DNA of 41,752 nucleotides. Source: Deltaproteobacteria bacterium (GTDB lineage Bacteria > Myxococcota > B64-G9). Each line of letters begins with the position of its first letter. Within the stretch, counting starts at the first letter, position 1. Made by a program: the position numbers and the translations under genes. Below the pieces are notes generated by a model, which worked only from the letters and a program-made list of their open reading frames with translations, did no database searches and was not told the DNA's origin. Of this stretch, positions 16,459 through 25,476 are shown in pieces. The stretch lies in NCBI GenBank assembly GCA_030622135.1, contig JAUXGL010000012.1:1-41752 (forward strand). Direction: 5' to 3'.

Positions 16459-17402
16459 CTCAGGGGACTGGCGACCCGGTTGCGTCCCGAACGCTTGGCT
16501 TTGTACATGTATTCGTCGGCCGCGTGAATCAGGCTGCCGACATTATGGAAGTTGGCCTGCCGCAGGGTGGCCATACCCAGCGAGATGGTGATCCGCAGGC
16601 GGGTTTGCCCCCACATGAACTTGCTCACCTCCACGGTGCGCCGGATCCGTTCCGCCAGGACGTGGGCGCGTTTTTCGTCCACCTGGCGCAGGACGATGGC
16701 GAACTCCTCGCCGCCGATGCGGGCGAACAGGTCTTCCGAGCGCAGTGAATCGGCGACGATCTTGGCCAGTTGACGCAGAACCAGATCACCGGCCTGGTGG
16801 CCGTAGGTATCGTTGACCTTCTTGAAATGATCGATGTCGAAGATGATCAGGCTGGTGGCTTCGTTATGACGGAGTGCGTAGCTGAAGTCCTTGTTGAGCT
16901 GCTCGGAAAAGGACTTCTTGTTGTAGATGCCGGTAAGGTGGTCCTTGGTGGCCGATTCGTACTGGTGCTGATGGAAGGTCTCTTCCAGTGAATCCTGGTA
17001 GCTGAACTTCAATATGGTGGTCGAGCCGATCTGGATCTTGTCCCCGTTGCGCAGTTGGTAGCGGTCGATCCGCGTTCCGTTGAAGTAGGTGCCGTTGGTG
17101 CTTCCCAGGTCCAAAACGACGGCGTTTCCGGATTCGTCCTGCTCCACCCGGGCGTGCTGGCGGGAAATGCCCTCGTCGTCCAGATGGATGTCGCAGTCCA
17201 CCGACCGGCCGATGGTGGTAAACTTGAGCTTGGACAGCTTGAACATCTTGCCTACCTGAGGGCCGGAGATGACGATCAGGTAGGCCTGCCGGTCCTCCAG
17301 GGAACCGGTCAGGTCCTTGATGCCCTGGACGACCGTGCGGTCCGAGTCGGCCTCTTCGAACTCATCGTCGCCCAGCGAGCAGATGTCTCCGTCGTCGTCC
17401 AA
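16455..17402 (-). CDS. FHA-GGDEF diguanylate cyclase
   Basis: This 315-residue protein (from the TTG at 17402) has an FHA domain with 'GRSVDCDIHL', 'GISRQHARV' and 'GSTNGTYFNG', then a GGDEF domain with active site 'GGEEF'. An inhibitory RxxD motif ('RSED') lies five residues before it, so product feedback is likely. It should make cyclic di-GMP in response to binding a phosphothreonine partner. No ATG fits; TTG at 17402 has GAGGTG five bases upstream and is preferred over the tracked TTG at 17453. A PilZ receptor is encoded at 29087. Confidence 0.9.
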   Translation of the reverse strand: MDDDGDICSLGDDEFEEADSDRTVVQGIKDLTGSLEDRQAYLIVISGPQVGKMFKLSKLKFTTIGRSVDCDIHLDDEGISRQHARVEQDESGNAVVLDLGSTNGTYFNGTRIDRYQLRNGDKIQIGSTTILKFSYQDSLEETFHQHQYESATKDHLTGIYNKKSFSEQLNKDFSYALRHNEATSLIIFDIDHFKKVNDTYGHQAGDLVLRQLAKIVADSLRSEDLFARIGGEEFAIVLRQVDEKRAHVLAERIRRTVEVSKFMWGQTRLRITISLGMATLRQANFHNVGSLIHAADEYMYKAKRSGRNRVASPLR

Positions 17403-17467
17403 ACTGACACCTCGTTCAGCACCCAAGAATAGCAAATCAGGGGGCCTTTTCAACTAGAAAATGGGGC

Positions 17468-17496
17468 TTGCTGGAGCGGGTGCAAAGCGGTATATT
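17468..17496 (+). promoter_or_regulatory. Candidate promoter of the export operon
   Basis: TTGCTG (17468-17473), a 17-bp spacer and TATATT (17491-17496) lie 74 bp before the YIP1-type gene, in the divergent gap with the GGDEF gene. Confidence 0.45.
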
Positions 17497-17570
17497 TTCG
17501 CCGGGTAACTCATACGTTGTAACTCGCGGACTGCTCTTGCCGAAGGGAGCGAGTTTTCCCGGATCGTAAA

Positions 17571-18245
17571 ATGATTCAGCTGCGCACCATACTGACGGTT
17601 TTCCACACTCCCCAGAGGGCCTTCCAGGCTTTGCTGGACCGGCCCCGGCCCCGGGCCCTGGTTGCCGTGTTGTTGCTGATCGTAGTCGGCTTGGCGGTCA
17701 ACGCCACCATCTCCGCAAGGATCGACCGCGAAGCCCAGGTGCGTCTGACCGCCCAGGAACTGGTTGCCGAGCCCGGTGGGAAAGTCTCCGAGACCGAAAT
17801 CAAGAAAGAAGCCGTCCGGGCCCTGAATGTCCGGCGCATCGTCGGCTACGTATTCGTGGTCGTGGTCATTCCGTTCATGACTCTGGCGCTGGCGATCCTG
17901 TTCTGGTTGCCCGGTCGTTTCTCGAAGCAGAGAGTTTCCTTCAAGACCAGCTATTCCATCGCCGCCCACCTGTGGCTTCCCTATGGCCTGCGCCAGCTGA
18001 TATCCATCCCGGTGATCCTGACCTATCCGAGCCTGGATCCCCTGCAGACCGAGAACCTCTTCAAGACCGATCTGGGCTCCCTGATCCCGGTCCCGGGTGC
18101 TGCTCTCATCGATCCCTTCTGGATCTGGACCGCCGTGCTCCTGGCCCTGGCCGGCCGTGCCGCCGGCTGGAAAACCTGGAAATCCGTGCTGATGGGCGTA
18201 ATAGTGTGGTTGATCCTGGGCTTCGTCGGCCGGGCGTTGGTGTAA
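17571..18245 (+). CDS. YIP1-family integral membrane protein
   Basis: This 224-residue protein has about five hydrophobic helices (near 27-46, 90-115, 125-150, 175-195, 205-222) and the N-terminal amphipathic motif 'FHTPQRAFQALLDRPRPR' typical of bacterial YIP1 proteins. It heads the operon with TolC, adaptor and two permeases, an arrangement familiar in deltaproteobacteria. The role of YIP1 proteins in these operons is not known; a link to assembly of the export complex is inferred from context. Confidence 0.8.
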   Translation: MIQLRTILTVFHTPQRAFQALLDRPRPRALVAVLLLIVVGLAVNATISARIDREAQVRLTAQELVAEPGGKVSETEIKKEAVRALNVRRIVGYVFVVVVIPFMTLALAILFWLPGRFSKQRVSFKTSYSIAAHLWLPYGLRQLISIPVILTYPSLDPLQTENLFKTDLGSLIPVPGAALIDPFWIWTAVLLALAGRAAGWKTWKSVLMGVIVWLILGFVGRALV

Positions 18246-18269
18246 CCAAAGCATTTCGGAGAAGGACCC

Positions 18270-19595
18270 ATGCTAAAACTTCTCGTCGTTGTCATCCTGG
18301 CCCAGCAGTCACCCCAGCAGTCACCCATGAGTCTCGAAGACTGCATTCGCGCGGCGCTGCGAAAAAATGTCGACGTGGGCCTTGCCCAGAAGGATGTGGA
18401 GAGTGCCCGGGCACGGAAACTGGGCACGCGCGCCGGTTACCTGCCCCGCCTGGATATGACCTTGCAGGACGGCTACTATTTTACCGGCAGCCAGGAAGTC
18501 GTATACGGTTTTGGCGGGACACCGGTAAGGTTGACTCAACCCGCCTCCGATGACGATACCCATTATTTCGGCCTGCGCTTGTCGCAGAACATCTTCGACG
18601 GTGGTAAATGGTGGAACCAGGTCGAGCGCGCCGACAAGTCTATCAACGTGACCCGGTTGGCCCTGAAGGCTACCCGCGAATCCATTGCCCATGACACCAT
18701 CGCGACATTCTATGAGCTTTTGAAAGCACAAAAGGAAGCGGAAGTTTTGCGGCAGTCGCTGGAAACCAGCCTGGATCAGCTCCGCCTGGCCGAAGAGCGC
18801 TATCGCCTGGGTGCTGCTTCCAGGGTGGACGTGGCTGTGGCCAAGGTTAACATGGGTGAGGACCGCATCGCCATCCAGCACCAGCAACGCGTGATCGGTA
18901 ACGCCATGGTCAATCTGAACCGGGTAATGGGACGGTCGCCTCTGACAGCGCTGGTCATTCAAGAGCCGGGGGATACACAAGATCTAGCCGGTTCACCGAG
19001 TTACAGAGAAGTTCCCGAAACCCATTTTCTTCTTCGGATGTACGCGGCCGCCCAGGAGCGGGCCAATCTGGACGTTACCATCGCCAAGGGTGATCGTTGG
19101 CCCCAGGTGTCGGGGAGCATTTCGTACAGCCGGCAGGACCCCGAGTTTTACAAGGTCTACTCGCGTTTCGATCAGCTTTATCGGCTTGCCTTTCTGCTGA
19201 ACATCTCTTTCCCCATATTCGATGGTTTCTTGACCAGTTCGAATATCGATCGGGCCGAGGTGGCGTCGGAGCGGGTCAAGCTGGAGAAATTCAAGGCCAG
19301 ACAGGATCTCGAGATGGGCTTGTCCAAGGCCCTGACTGATTTCCTGAGCCTGCGGGCCATCTCCAGGATTGAGGCGGACAATATCGTTGCGGCCGAGCAG
19401 CGTCTCGAATTGGCCAAGGAGAGTTACGAAGTTGGTCAGGGCACGGCATTGGAGCTTCGGGAAGCCCAGCTGGCGCTGAACCGGGCAAAGCTGACCGCGG
19501 TTCAAACTCGATATGAGCTCAGGATTGCCTTTTCGGTGTACCATCAAGCCCGGGGCGATTTGCTGAAGACCTATCTTCCCAAGGAGAACCCATGA
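18270..19595 (+). CDS. TolC-family outer membrane efflux protein
   Basis: This 441-residue protein has a hydrophobic N-terminus and then the repeated alpha-barrel pattern of TolC ('MSLEDCIRAALRKNVDV', 'AEERYRLGAASRVDVAVA', 'AKESYEVGQGTALELREAQ'). It would form the outer-membrane duct for the export system encoded downstream. It starts 24 bp after the YIP1-type gene and its stop overlaps the adaptor ATG (ATGA). The predicted signal peptide is short (about 12 residues before 'QQSPQQSP'), so the true start may be read slightly differently. Confidence 0.92.
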   Translation: MLKLLVVVILAQQSPQQSPMSLEDCIRAALRKNVDVGLAQKDVESARARKLGTRAGYLPRLDMTLQDGYYFTGSQEVVYGFGGTPVRLTQPASDDDTHYFGLRLSQNIFDGGKWWNQVERADKSINVTRLALKATRESIAHDTIATFYELLKAQKEAEVLRQSLETSLDQLRLAEERYRLGAASRVDVAVAKVNMGEDRIAIQHQQRVIGNAMVNLNRVMGRSPLTALVIQEPGDTQDLAGSPSYREVPETHFLLRMYAAAQERANLDVTIAKGDRWPQVSGSISYSRQDPEFYKVYSRFDQLYRLAFLLNISFPIFDGFLTSSNIDRAEVASERVKLEKFKARQDLEMGLSKALTDFLSLRAISRIEADNIVAAEQRLELAKESYEVGQGTALELREAQLALNRAKLTAVQTRYELRIAFSVYHQARGDLLKTYLPKENP

Positions 19596-20899
19596 GTGTG
19601 AAACGCATCGTCATCATTGTCGTGGTGGTGGGGATTATAGCCGCCGTTCTGGTGATGAATCTGGGGCCCAAGGAGAAGATCAAGGCTTTGGTGGAGACGG
19701 AAGCGGCGCGGGTGGAGCCGATTACGCAGGTGGTGACCGCTTCGGGAAAGATCCGGCCGGAGACGCAGGTGAAGGTGTCGGCGGACGTGGGCGGGTATAT
19801 CCGCAAGCTGACCGTGAAGGCCGGTGAGCGGGTCGAAAAGGGAAAGCTGCTGGTGGAGGTGGATCCGGAGATTTACCGGGCGCGGGTGCTCGAGGCCCAG
19901 GCGGCGGAGAAGACCGCCCAGGCGCGGGTGAAGCTGGCCGAGGCGTCGCTTACTCGCGCGCAGGGGGAGGCGCGGCGGGTGCGGGGGTTGTACAAGAAGG
20001 ATCTGACCTCGGCGGCCAACCTGGAGAGGGCCCAGGCGGATCTGCAGATCGCCCAGGCGGAGGTGGACGCCACCGGAGGGCAGCTGCTGCAGGCTCAGGC
20101 TTCCTTGTTCCGGGCGCACAAGGACCTGCAGAAGTGCACCATCTCGGCGCCGATGTCCGGGACGGTGATCGAGCTGCAGAAGGAGTTGGGCGAGCGGGTG
20201 TCCGGCGGAGATTTCCGCGAGGACATCATCATGACCGTGGCGGATCTCTCCCGCATGGAGGTAGAGGTGGAGGTGGGGGAGCGGGACGTGGTGCTAATCC
20301 ATGAGAACGACTCGGCGGAGATCGAAGTGGACGCCTATCCCGGGGAGAAGGTTCCCGGCACGGTCAAGGAGATCGCCAACGCCGGCGTGACCCGCAACCA
20401 GTGGACCGAGTCGGAGGTGACCAACTTTCGCGTGGTGGTGCTGGTGGGCGATACCGATAAGGTCCTGCGCCCGCAGATGTCCGCCACGGTGAGTATCAAG
20501 ACCGCTCACGAGGAAAAGGCCCTGACCGTGCCCATCCAGAGCGTGACCCTGAGACGGCCCGCGGAAATCCAAGACGGCGATAAAGAGCCCGAGACGCCCC
20601 GCCCACCCGCCGCCGTAAAAAAAGCCGGTGCCGGTCCCGGTCAACCCATGGGCAGACAACCGGTGGAGGTGGTTTTCGTGGTAGAGGACGGCCGGGCCCT
20701 GGCGCGCGAGGTCAAGACCGGCCTGTCGTCGGACACGCGCATCGAGATTCTTTCGGGCATCGCGGCGGGCGTCTCGGTGGTATCGGGCCCCTTCCGCGTC
20801 CTTTCCAAGGAGCTGAAGCACCAAGACGAGGTGCGTACGGATGGCCCCCGCCCCGACCAGAAGACGTCGCGTCGGCGCGGGCGTCCCCACAAACATTGA
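19592..20899 (+). CDS. MacA-like periplasmic adaptor (HlyD/RND family)
   Basis: This 435-residue protein has an N-terminal membrane anchor ('RIVIIVVVVGIIAAVLVM'), a biotinyl-lipoyl-like half ('ASGKIRPETQVKVSADVGG'), a long coiled-coil hairpin (about 85-180), the second lipoyl half ('ISAPMSGTVIELQKELGE') and beta-barrel and membrane-proximal domains. The C-terminus is basic. It bridges inner-membrane permeases to TolC. It overlaps tolC by 4 bp and ends just before the first permease gene. Confidence 0.92.
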   Translation: MSVKRIVIIVVVVGIIAAVLVMNLGPKEKIKALVETEAARVEPITQVVTASGKIRPETQVKVSADVGGYIRKLTVKAGERVEKGKLLVEVDPEIYRARVLEAQAAEKTAQARVKLAEASLTRAQGEARRVRGLYKKDLTSAANLERAQADLQIAQAEVDATGGQLLQAQASLFRAHKDLQKCTISAPMSGTVIELQKELGERVSGGDFREDIIMTVADLSRMEVEVEVGERDVVLIHENDSAEIEVDAYPGEKVPGTVKEIANAGVTRNQWTESEVTNFRVVVLVGDTDKVLRPQMSATVSIKTAHEEKALTVPIQSVTLRRPAEIQDGDKEPETPRPPAAVKKAGAGPGQPMGRQPVEVVFVVEDGRALAREVKTGLSSDTRIEILSGIAAGVSVVSGPFRVLSKELKHQDEVRTDGPRPDQKTSRRRGRPHKH

Positions 20900-20906
20900 G
20901 GATGTC

Positions 20907-22184
20907 GTGGCTAGTTGGGTGAGAGACGGTTCGGGCAGGAGTAGGCCCGGGTGGCTGGCGTCGCACTGGTACGCCGGCGCCTCCGGCGTAGGCGTGGCCC
21001 TGAGCGCGCTGTGGTCGAACAAGTTCCGGGCGGTCATGACCTCGCTGGGGATCGTCATCGGCGTCATGACCGTCACCGGGATCCTGTCCATCATCCACGG
21101 ACTGAAACAGGGGTTCAAGAGCCAGATGGACCTGATGGGGGTGCACAGCCTGTATGTTTCCCAGCATCCCTGGGCGTCGCACCGCGAATGGTACAAGTAC
21201 CGCAACCGGCCGCGGATCAGCGCGGGGCAGTACCGCCGCCTGGCCGAGTTGGTGCCGTTCGCCGAGGCCATGGCTCCCCAGGAGCGTGGCCGGGCCCGGG
21301 TGGAGCGGGGTAGCGAGAAGATCAACGACGTCGAATTGATCGGCACCAACAGCCAGTTCGCGCGGATCACCGGCTACACCATCCGCCAGGGCCGATTTTT
21401 ATCACCCGCCGACATCGAGTTTGAGCGTCCTTTCGTGGTGCTGGGCTCCGAGGTGGCCGAGAAGCTCTTCAGCCACACCGACCCGCTGGGAAAGCCGGTG
21501 CTAATCCAGGGGATGCGCTACCGGGTCATCGGGATCTTGAAGCAGCAGGGCAGCTTCCTGGGCCGTAGCCGTGACGTGATGGCCCTCATTCCCCTCGGGC
21601 GTTTCCGCGGGACCTTCGGGTCCCGGCGCGGGATGAATATCGCCATCAAGGTGATCCCGGAGGTTAGCCTGGAGGAGGCCGAGGCGGAGCTGCAGGGCAT
21701 CATGCGCAGAGTGCGTGGATTGCGCCCCAAGGACCCCGACAACTTTTCCATCAACCAGCAGAAGGTGTTGACCGAGATGTACGACAAGCTCACCGGGACG
21801 CTGTCCATGGTCATCATCATCGTGGGAATGATCTCGTTGCTCGTCGGCGGCATCGGCATCATGAACATCATGTTGGTTTCGGTCACCGAGCGCACCCGGG
21901 AGATCGGCATCCGCAAGGCCCTGGGCGCGCGCCGGAAGGCGGTGCTGTTTCAGTTTCTGATCGAGTGCCTGATGCTGAGCGGGATCGGCGGGTTGATCGG
22001 GCTGGGCGTCGGGTTCGGGGTCGCCTACGTCGTGGATGCCGTCTCGCCGCTGCCGGCCAAGGTCTCGCTGTTTGCGATATTCGCCGGCATCGGTTTTTCG
22101 GCCGCGGTGGGGATATTCTTCGGCATCTATCCGGCCTGGCGGGCCTCCCGGCTGGATCCCATCGAGGCCCTGAGGTACGAGTGA
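20907..22184 (+). CDS. MacB/FtsX-type ABC permease 1 (no ATPase domain)
   Basis: This 425-residue protein has an N-terminal helix ('MTSLGIVIGVMTVTGIL'), a large periplasmic MacB core domain and three C-terminal helices of the FtsX domain with 'ISLLVGGIGIMNIMLVSVTERTREIGIRKA' type signature. There is no nucleotide-binding domain. I place the start at GTG 20907, which has GAGG 5 bases upstream; the tracked ATG at 20841 would overlap macA by 59 bp. It is followed by a second permease with TGATG overlap. A separate ATPase must be supplied from elsewhere. Confidence 0.88.
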   Translation: MASWVRDGSGRSRPGWLASHWYAGASGVGVALSALWSNKFRAVMTSLGIVIGVMTVTGILSIIHGLKQGFKSQMDLMGVHSLYVSQHPWASHREWYKYRNRPRISAGQYRRLAELVPFAEAMAPQERGRARVERGSEKINDVELIGTNSQFARITGYTIRQGRFLSPADIEFERPFVVLGSEVAEKLFSHTDPLGKPVLIQGMRYRVIGILKQQGSFLGRSRDVMALIPLGRFRGTFGSRRGMNIAIKVIPEVSLEEAEAELQGIMRRVRGLRPKDPDNFSINQQKVLTEMYDKLTGTLSMVIIIVGMISLLVGGIGIMNIMLVSVTERTREIGIRKALGARRKAVLFQFLIECLMLSGIGGLIGLGVGFGVAYVVDAVSPLPAKVSLFAIFAGIGFSAAVGIFFGIYPAWRASRLDPIEALRYE

Positions 22185-23416
22185 TGCGCGTGGGCGATCT
22201 GGTTACCGGTGCGCTGGGGGCCTTCTGGATCAACAAGCTCCGCTCCGGCCTGACCGTCCTGGGCATCGTGATCGGCGTGGGCGCGGTGGTGGCCATGCTG
22301 GCCATGACCAGCGGTTTCGAGGAATACGTCAACGAGCGGTTCAGCAGCCTGGGCGGCAACACCTTTCAGATCCAGAAGTGGCCGGCCATGCGCATGGGCG
22401 GCAGCCGGCACATGGCCAAGTACCGCAAGCGCAAGGACATCACCATGGCCAACGCCGAGGCGGTGCGCGAGCGGGACGAGGCGGCGCGCTTCGTGGGCGC
22501 GGAACTGTGGGCCTGGGGCGGTCTGGTTCGTTCCCGCTACGGAACCACTCCGCCCAACGTGCCCGTGGTGGGAGGCACCCCCGCGTACGTTTCCAATAAC
22601 GGGTGCGATTTCTCCCAGGGGCGGAACATGAACGCGTTCGACATGTTGCACGAGCGCAACGTGGCGATCCTGGGAGCGGACGTGGCCACCACCCTCTTCC
22701 CACACTCCTCGCCGGTGGAACAGAACGTGGTTTTCAGCGGCCGGCGGTTCCAGGTGATCGGGGTGCTGGCCGCCAGGGGCAGCTTTTTCGGGATGGGCAG
22801 CCGCGACAACTTCGTGGTGATTCCCATTACCGCCTTCATTCGCATCTACGGCAAGAACCGCTCGGTCAACATAACCGTCCAGGCGCTGGGCCCGCAGGTG
22901 TTCGATTGGGCCAAGGATCGGGCCATCCAGATCATGCGCCAGGAACGCCGGCTCAAGCCGGGTCAGGATAACGACTTCGACATTTTCTCCAACGAATCGA
23001 TCATCGACACCGTTTCGGGAATCACCAGGTACATCACCCTGGCGGCCATCGGCATTGCCATCCTGTCGCTGGTCGTGGGCGGGATCGGCATCATGAACAT
23101 CATGATGGTCTCCGTCACCGAGCGCACCCGGGAGATAGGGGTACGCCGGGCGTTGGGGGCTCGCAAGGCCGACATCCTGTGGCAGTTCACCGTCGAGGCG
23201 GTCATCCTTTCCGCGCTGGGCGGGCTGATCGGGTTGGGAGCCGGGTACGGTGCGGCCTATCTGGCCAAGGCCATGGCCGATCTGCCCGCCGCCGCGCCGC
23301 CCTGGGCGGTGGCGGTGGCCCTGGGCATGTCCTCGCTGGTGGGCCTGGTCTTCGGCATCTACCCCGCCTGGCGGGCCTCGCAACTGGATCCCATCGTGGC
23401 GCTGCGCTACGAGTAA
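22184..23416 (+). CDS. MacB/FtsX-type ABC permease 2 (no ATPase domain)
   Basis: This 410-residue paralogue of the preceding gene has the same design: N-terminal helix ('SGLTVLGIVIGVGAVVAML'), periplasmic domain, and three C-terminal helices with 'VGGIGIMNIMMVSVTERTREIGVRRALG'-type signature. The ATG overlaps the stop of permease 1 (TGATG), so the real start is 22184, not the tracked 21965. The pair would form a heterodimeric export gate for the TolC-adaptor duct. Confidence 0.9.
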   Translation: MRVGDLVTGALGAFWINKLRSGLTVLGIVIGVGAVVAMLAMTSGFEEYVNERFSSLGGNTFQIQKWPAMRMGGSRHMAKYRKRKDITMANAEAVRERDEAARFVGAELWAWGGLVRSRYGTTPPNVPVVGGTPAYVSNNGCDFSQGRNMNAFDMLHERNVAILGADVATTLFPHSSPVEQNVVFSGRRFQVIGVLAARGSFFGMGSRDNFVVIPITAFIRIYGKNRSVNITVQALGPQVFDWAKDRAIQIMRQERRLKPGQDNDFDIFSNESIIDTVSGITRYITLAAIGIAILSLVVGGIGIMNIMMVSVTERTREIGVRRALGARKADILWQFTVEAVILSALGGLIGLGAGYGAAYLAKAMADLPAAAPPWAVAVALGMSSLVGLVFGIYPAWRASQLDPIVALRYE

Positions 23417-23472
23417 GGGGTGAATGGGGGGTGAATTGGGTGGGATTGGGACCCCCGGCCCCCTTCGCTTCC

Positions 23473-23502
23473 TTTACAGGTGTTGTGGGCCTGTTCTATG
23501 AT
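23473..23502 (+). promoter_or_regulatory. Candidate promoter of the cytochrome operon
   Basis: TTTACA (23473-23478), an 18-bp spacer and TATGAT (23497-23502) lie 33 bp before the ATG at 23536. Confidence 0.4.
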
Positions 23503-23535
23503 GCCGGGTGATCGCTCAATTGTTCAGGAGGTGCC

Positions 23536-24513
23536 ATGCGGGTCTTGACTGTTGTGGTTGCCCTTTTGGGGTTGCCTGCTTTCATGGCTGGCGGAGCCGA
23601 TAAGGCTGAAACCGGCGCAAAGGTTTCGGCGCAGCCGTCACCGCCGCCGAAGCCGGAGATCCGGAACCTCCAGGTGAAGAGCGGGGCGGTGCTTTTTGGG
23701 ATCCGGCTGGAGCCCGGCGTGCCCGATCCGGAGGAGGTGGTGGAGGTGGCCATCGAGATGGCCGAGATCCCGCCCATTCCCGATCCCATTTATGGAGAGC
23801 GCATACCGGTGAAGGGAGCGGAGATCGTGGCCGAGGTGGCGGACGCGGCTGGGTACACGGTGAGATACCGGGTGCATCCGCTCCAGGATGCGGGTTCGTA
23901 CGGATTTCACTTTACCCCCCAAAGGCAGGACAACTACCGGGTTACGCTGAAGGGGGTTTACAAGACCAAAAAGTTCGATCCCCATTTTCGCGTTCCCGTC
24001 GGTATTTGGCCTTTTGCCAAGGTGGACGAGCCGGGCTCGACTTCACCGGTGTCGGCCCAACCGGTTTCCAGCCGTATGCCCGCGGTGCCCGGTGGGGTGA
24101 AAGTCCCGGCCGTGCCAGGAGGTGCTGCACCCAAGGGGACCGCACCCGGACTGCGGCGGTCCCCGCTTCGCAGCGGCATGCAGACGCTGGGGGAGTCCTG
24201 GGCCCGGGCCGGGGAAGCCCTGCACATGGGTCGGCGCCCGGACCTGAAAGCTGCCCGGGTGGCGTCTAGCCGGATGCAGGCGGCGGTCACGGAGGCCGCG
24301 GAGATCAACCCGTCGGATTCCGAGTTCAAGTCGTTGATGGCGGAGCTGAACCTGGCCCTGGATCGGTTCGAGAAAGTCGCCGGGTCCGCTAAAGCCCCGG
24401 CGACCATAAAGGCCTTCTGGCGAATCGGCAGCCACCACTGCAACCGCTGCCACTTCAAGATGCGCTGGAAGATGATCGACGATCTGAATGCTTTTCCGGC
24501 CGTGCTTCAGTAA
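23536..24513 (+). CDS. Exported protein with C-terminal cytochrome c'-like haem motif
   Basis: This 325-residue protein has a signal peptide, an N-terminal beta-rich domain (about 40-150, with Ig- or YtkA-like pattern), a Pro/Ala/Gly-rich linker, and a C-terminal helical region ending in 'SHHCNRCHFKMRW' (CxxCH at C302). A haem motif near the end of a helical bundle is the layout of class II cytochromes c'. It is followed by a class I cytochrome gene after 15 bp. An AGGAGGTG site supports the ATG at 23536. Redox partnership with the next gene is inferred; the beta domain's role is unknown. Confidence 0.72.
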   Translation: MRVLTVVVALLGLPAFMAGGADKAETGAKVSAQPSPPPKPEIRNLQVKSGAVLFGIRLEPGVPDPEEVVEVAIEMAEIPPIPDPIYGERIPVKGAEIVAEVADAAGYTVRYRVHPLQDAGSYGFHFTPQRQDNYRVTLKGVYKTKKFDPHFRVPVGIWPFAKVDEPGSTSPVSAQPVSSRMPAVPGGVKVPAVPGGAAPKGTAPGLRRSPLRSGMQTLGESWARAGEALHMGRRPDLKAARVASSRMQAAVTEAAEINPSDSEFKSLMAELNLALDRFEKVAGSAKAPATIKAFWRIGSHHCNRCHFKMRWKMIDDLNAFPAVLQ

Positions 24514-24528
24514 GCCCAGGAGGAAGAT

Positions 24529-25473
24529 ATGCTCAAGATCTGCAAGCTTGCTCTGCCGGTCGCATTGTTGGTTGCGCTTGCGGTTTTTCCCGCGGCGGCC
24601 GATGAGTCGCTGCCGTTCATCGGAGACGTTACCAGCGGGACGAAACTGTATCGGATGAACTGCGCCGTCTGCCACGGTTTTGACGGCTCGGGGGTCGATC
24701 CGACAGCGTTTATGCTGAAGATCAAACCGGCCGATCATCGCGACGGGTCCCTGATGAACGCCCGCGACAACCAAATGATCTACCGGGTTATCCAACTCGG
24801 TTGCAAAGGGGCCGGCTGCAAGGGGGCCATGCCTCCATTTTCCGACAGCCTGGATAAACTGGACACCTGGGATTTGGTGGCCTACTTGCGTTCCCTGCAC
24901 TTGCCCATCACCGCCTTCTTTCCTGAAGTGGACCAGTATCTGGTCAAGCGGTACACCATCGGGAAGATGGGCAACCGGGATTTCAAGGCAGGCCAGATGG
25001 AGCGTCTCCGGGAGGTGCTGACGAATGTCGATCCGGCGGACCTTCCCCAGACCGTGTTTGCCCTGTTCCGCTCTCATCGGCGCAGGCCCAGCCCGGAGTT
25101 GGTTTCCCAAGAGCCGCGCCGCCTGGCCCAACTGCAAAAAGGCAACAAGATTGGCTACGTGTTCTTCCTGACGCTGATCGGGCCGCGGGGGAAAAAAATT
25201 CCCGTGGGGCTGTCCCTGGATACCAACTACACCATCACCAAGCTGGTCACTGCCATGGCCGATCCTGGCGTGGCCGGGGAGTACAACCTGCGTTTGGAGA
25301 AGTACGCGGGCATGGGCAAGCGCGGAGACCTCCCTGAGTTTGCCATCTCCCGGGACAAGCTGGGCAAGATCTTCGACCAGGCAGCGACCCGTGTCTATAT
25401 GCTTGCCGTCGAGGCCGCCAACTCATACGAATTGGAAGAAAGAGAACGATCCTGGGCGGACGGGACGTTTTAA
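24529..25473 (+). CDS. Class I c-type cytochrome with extra C-terminal domain
   Basis: This 314-residue exported protein has a signal peptide, a haem motif 'CAVCHGFDGSG' (C45, C48, H49) and distal methionine in 'GAMPPF' (about residue 100), a monohaem class I cytochrome similar to cbb3 subunit III-type modules. About 190 further residues follow with no family I recognise. An AGGAGGAAG site precedes the ATG. It forms an operon with the previous haem protein and presumably acts in periplasmic electron transfer. Confidence 0.85.
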   Translation: MLKICKLALPVALLVALAVFPAAADESLPFIGDVTSGTKLYRMNCAVCHGFDGSGVDPTAFMLKIKPADHRDGSLMNARDNQMIYRVIQLGCKGAGCKGAMPPFSDSLDKLDTWDLVAYLRSLHLPITAFFPEVDQYLVKRYTIGKMGNRDFKAGQMERLREVLTNVDPADLPQTVFALFRSHRRRPSPELVSQEPRRLAQLQKGNKIGYVFFLTLIGPRGKKIPVGLSLDTNYTITKLVTAMADPGVAGEYNLRLEKYAGMGKRGDLPEFAISRDKLGKIFDQAATRVYMLAVEAANSYELEERERSWADGTF

Positions 25474-25476
25474 TCT

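Noticed and set aside
22127-23383. 418-codon minus-strand ORF
   Set aside because: Shadow of permease 2; composition is Gly/His/Arg-rich as expected for antisense of a high-GC gene.
24043-25137. 364-codon minus-strand ORF
   Set aside because: Lies across both cytochrome genes and has no ribosome site or family pattern.
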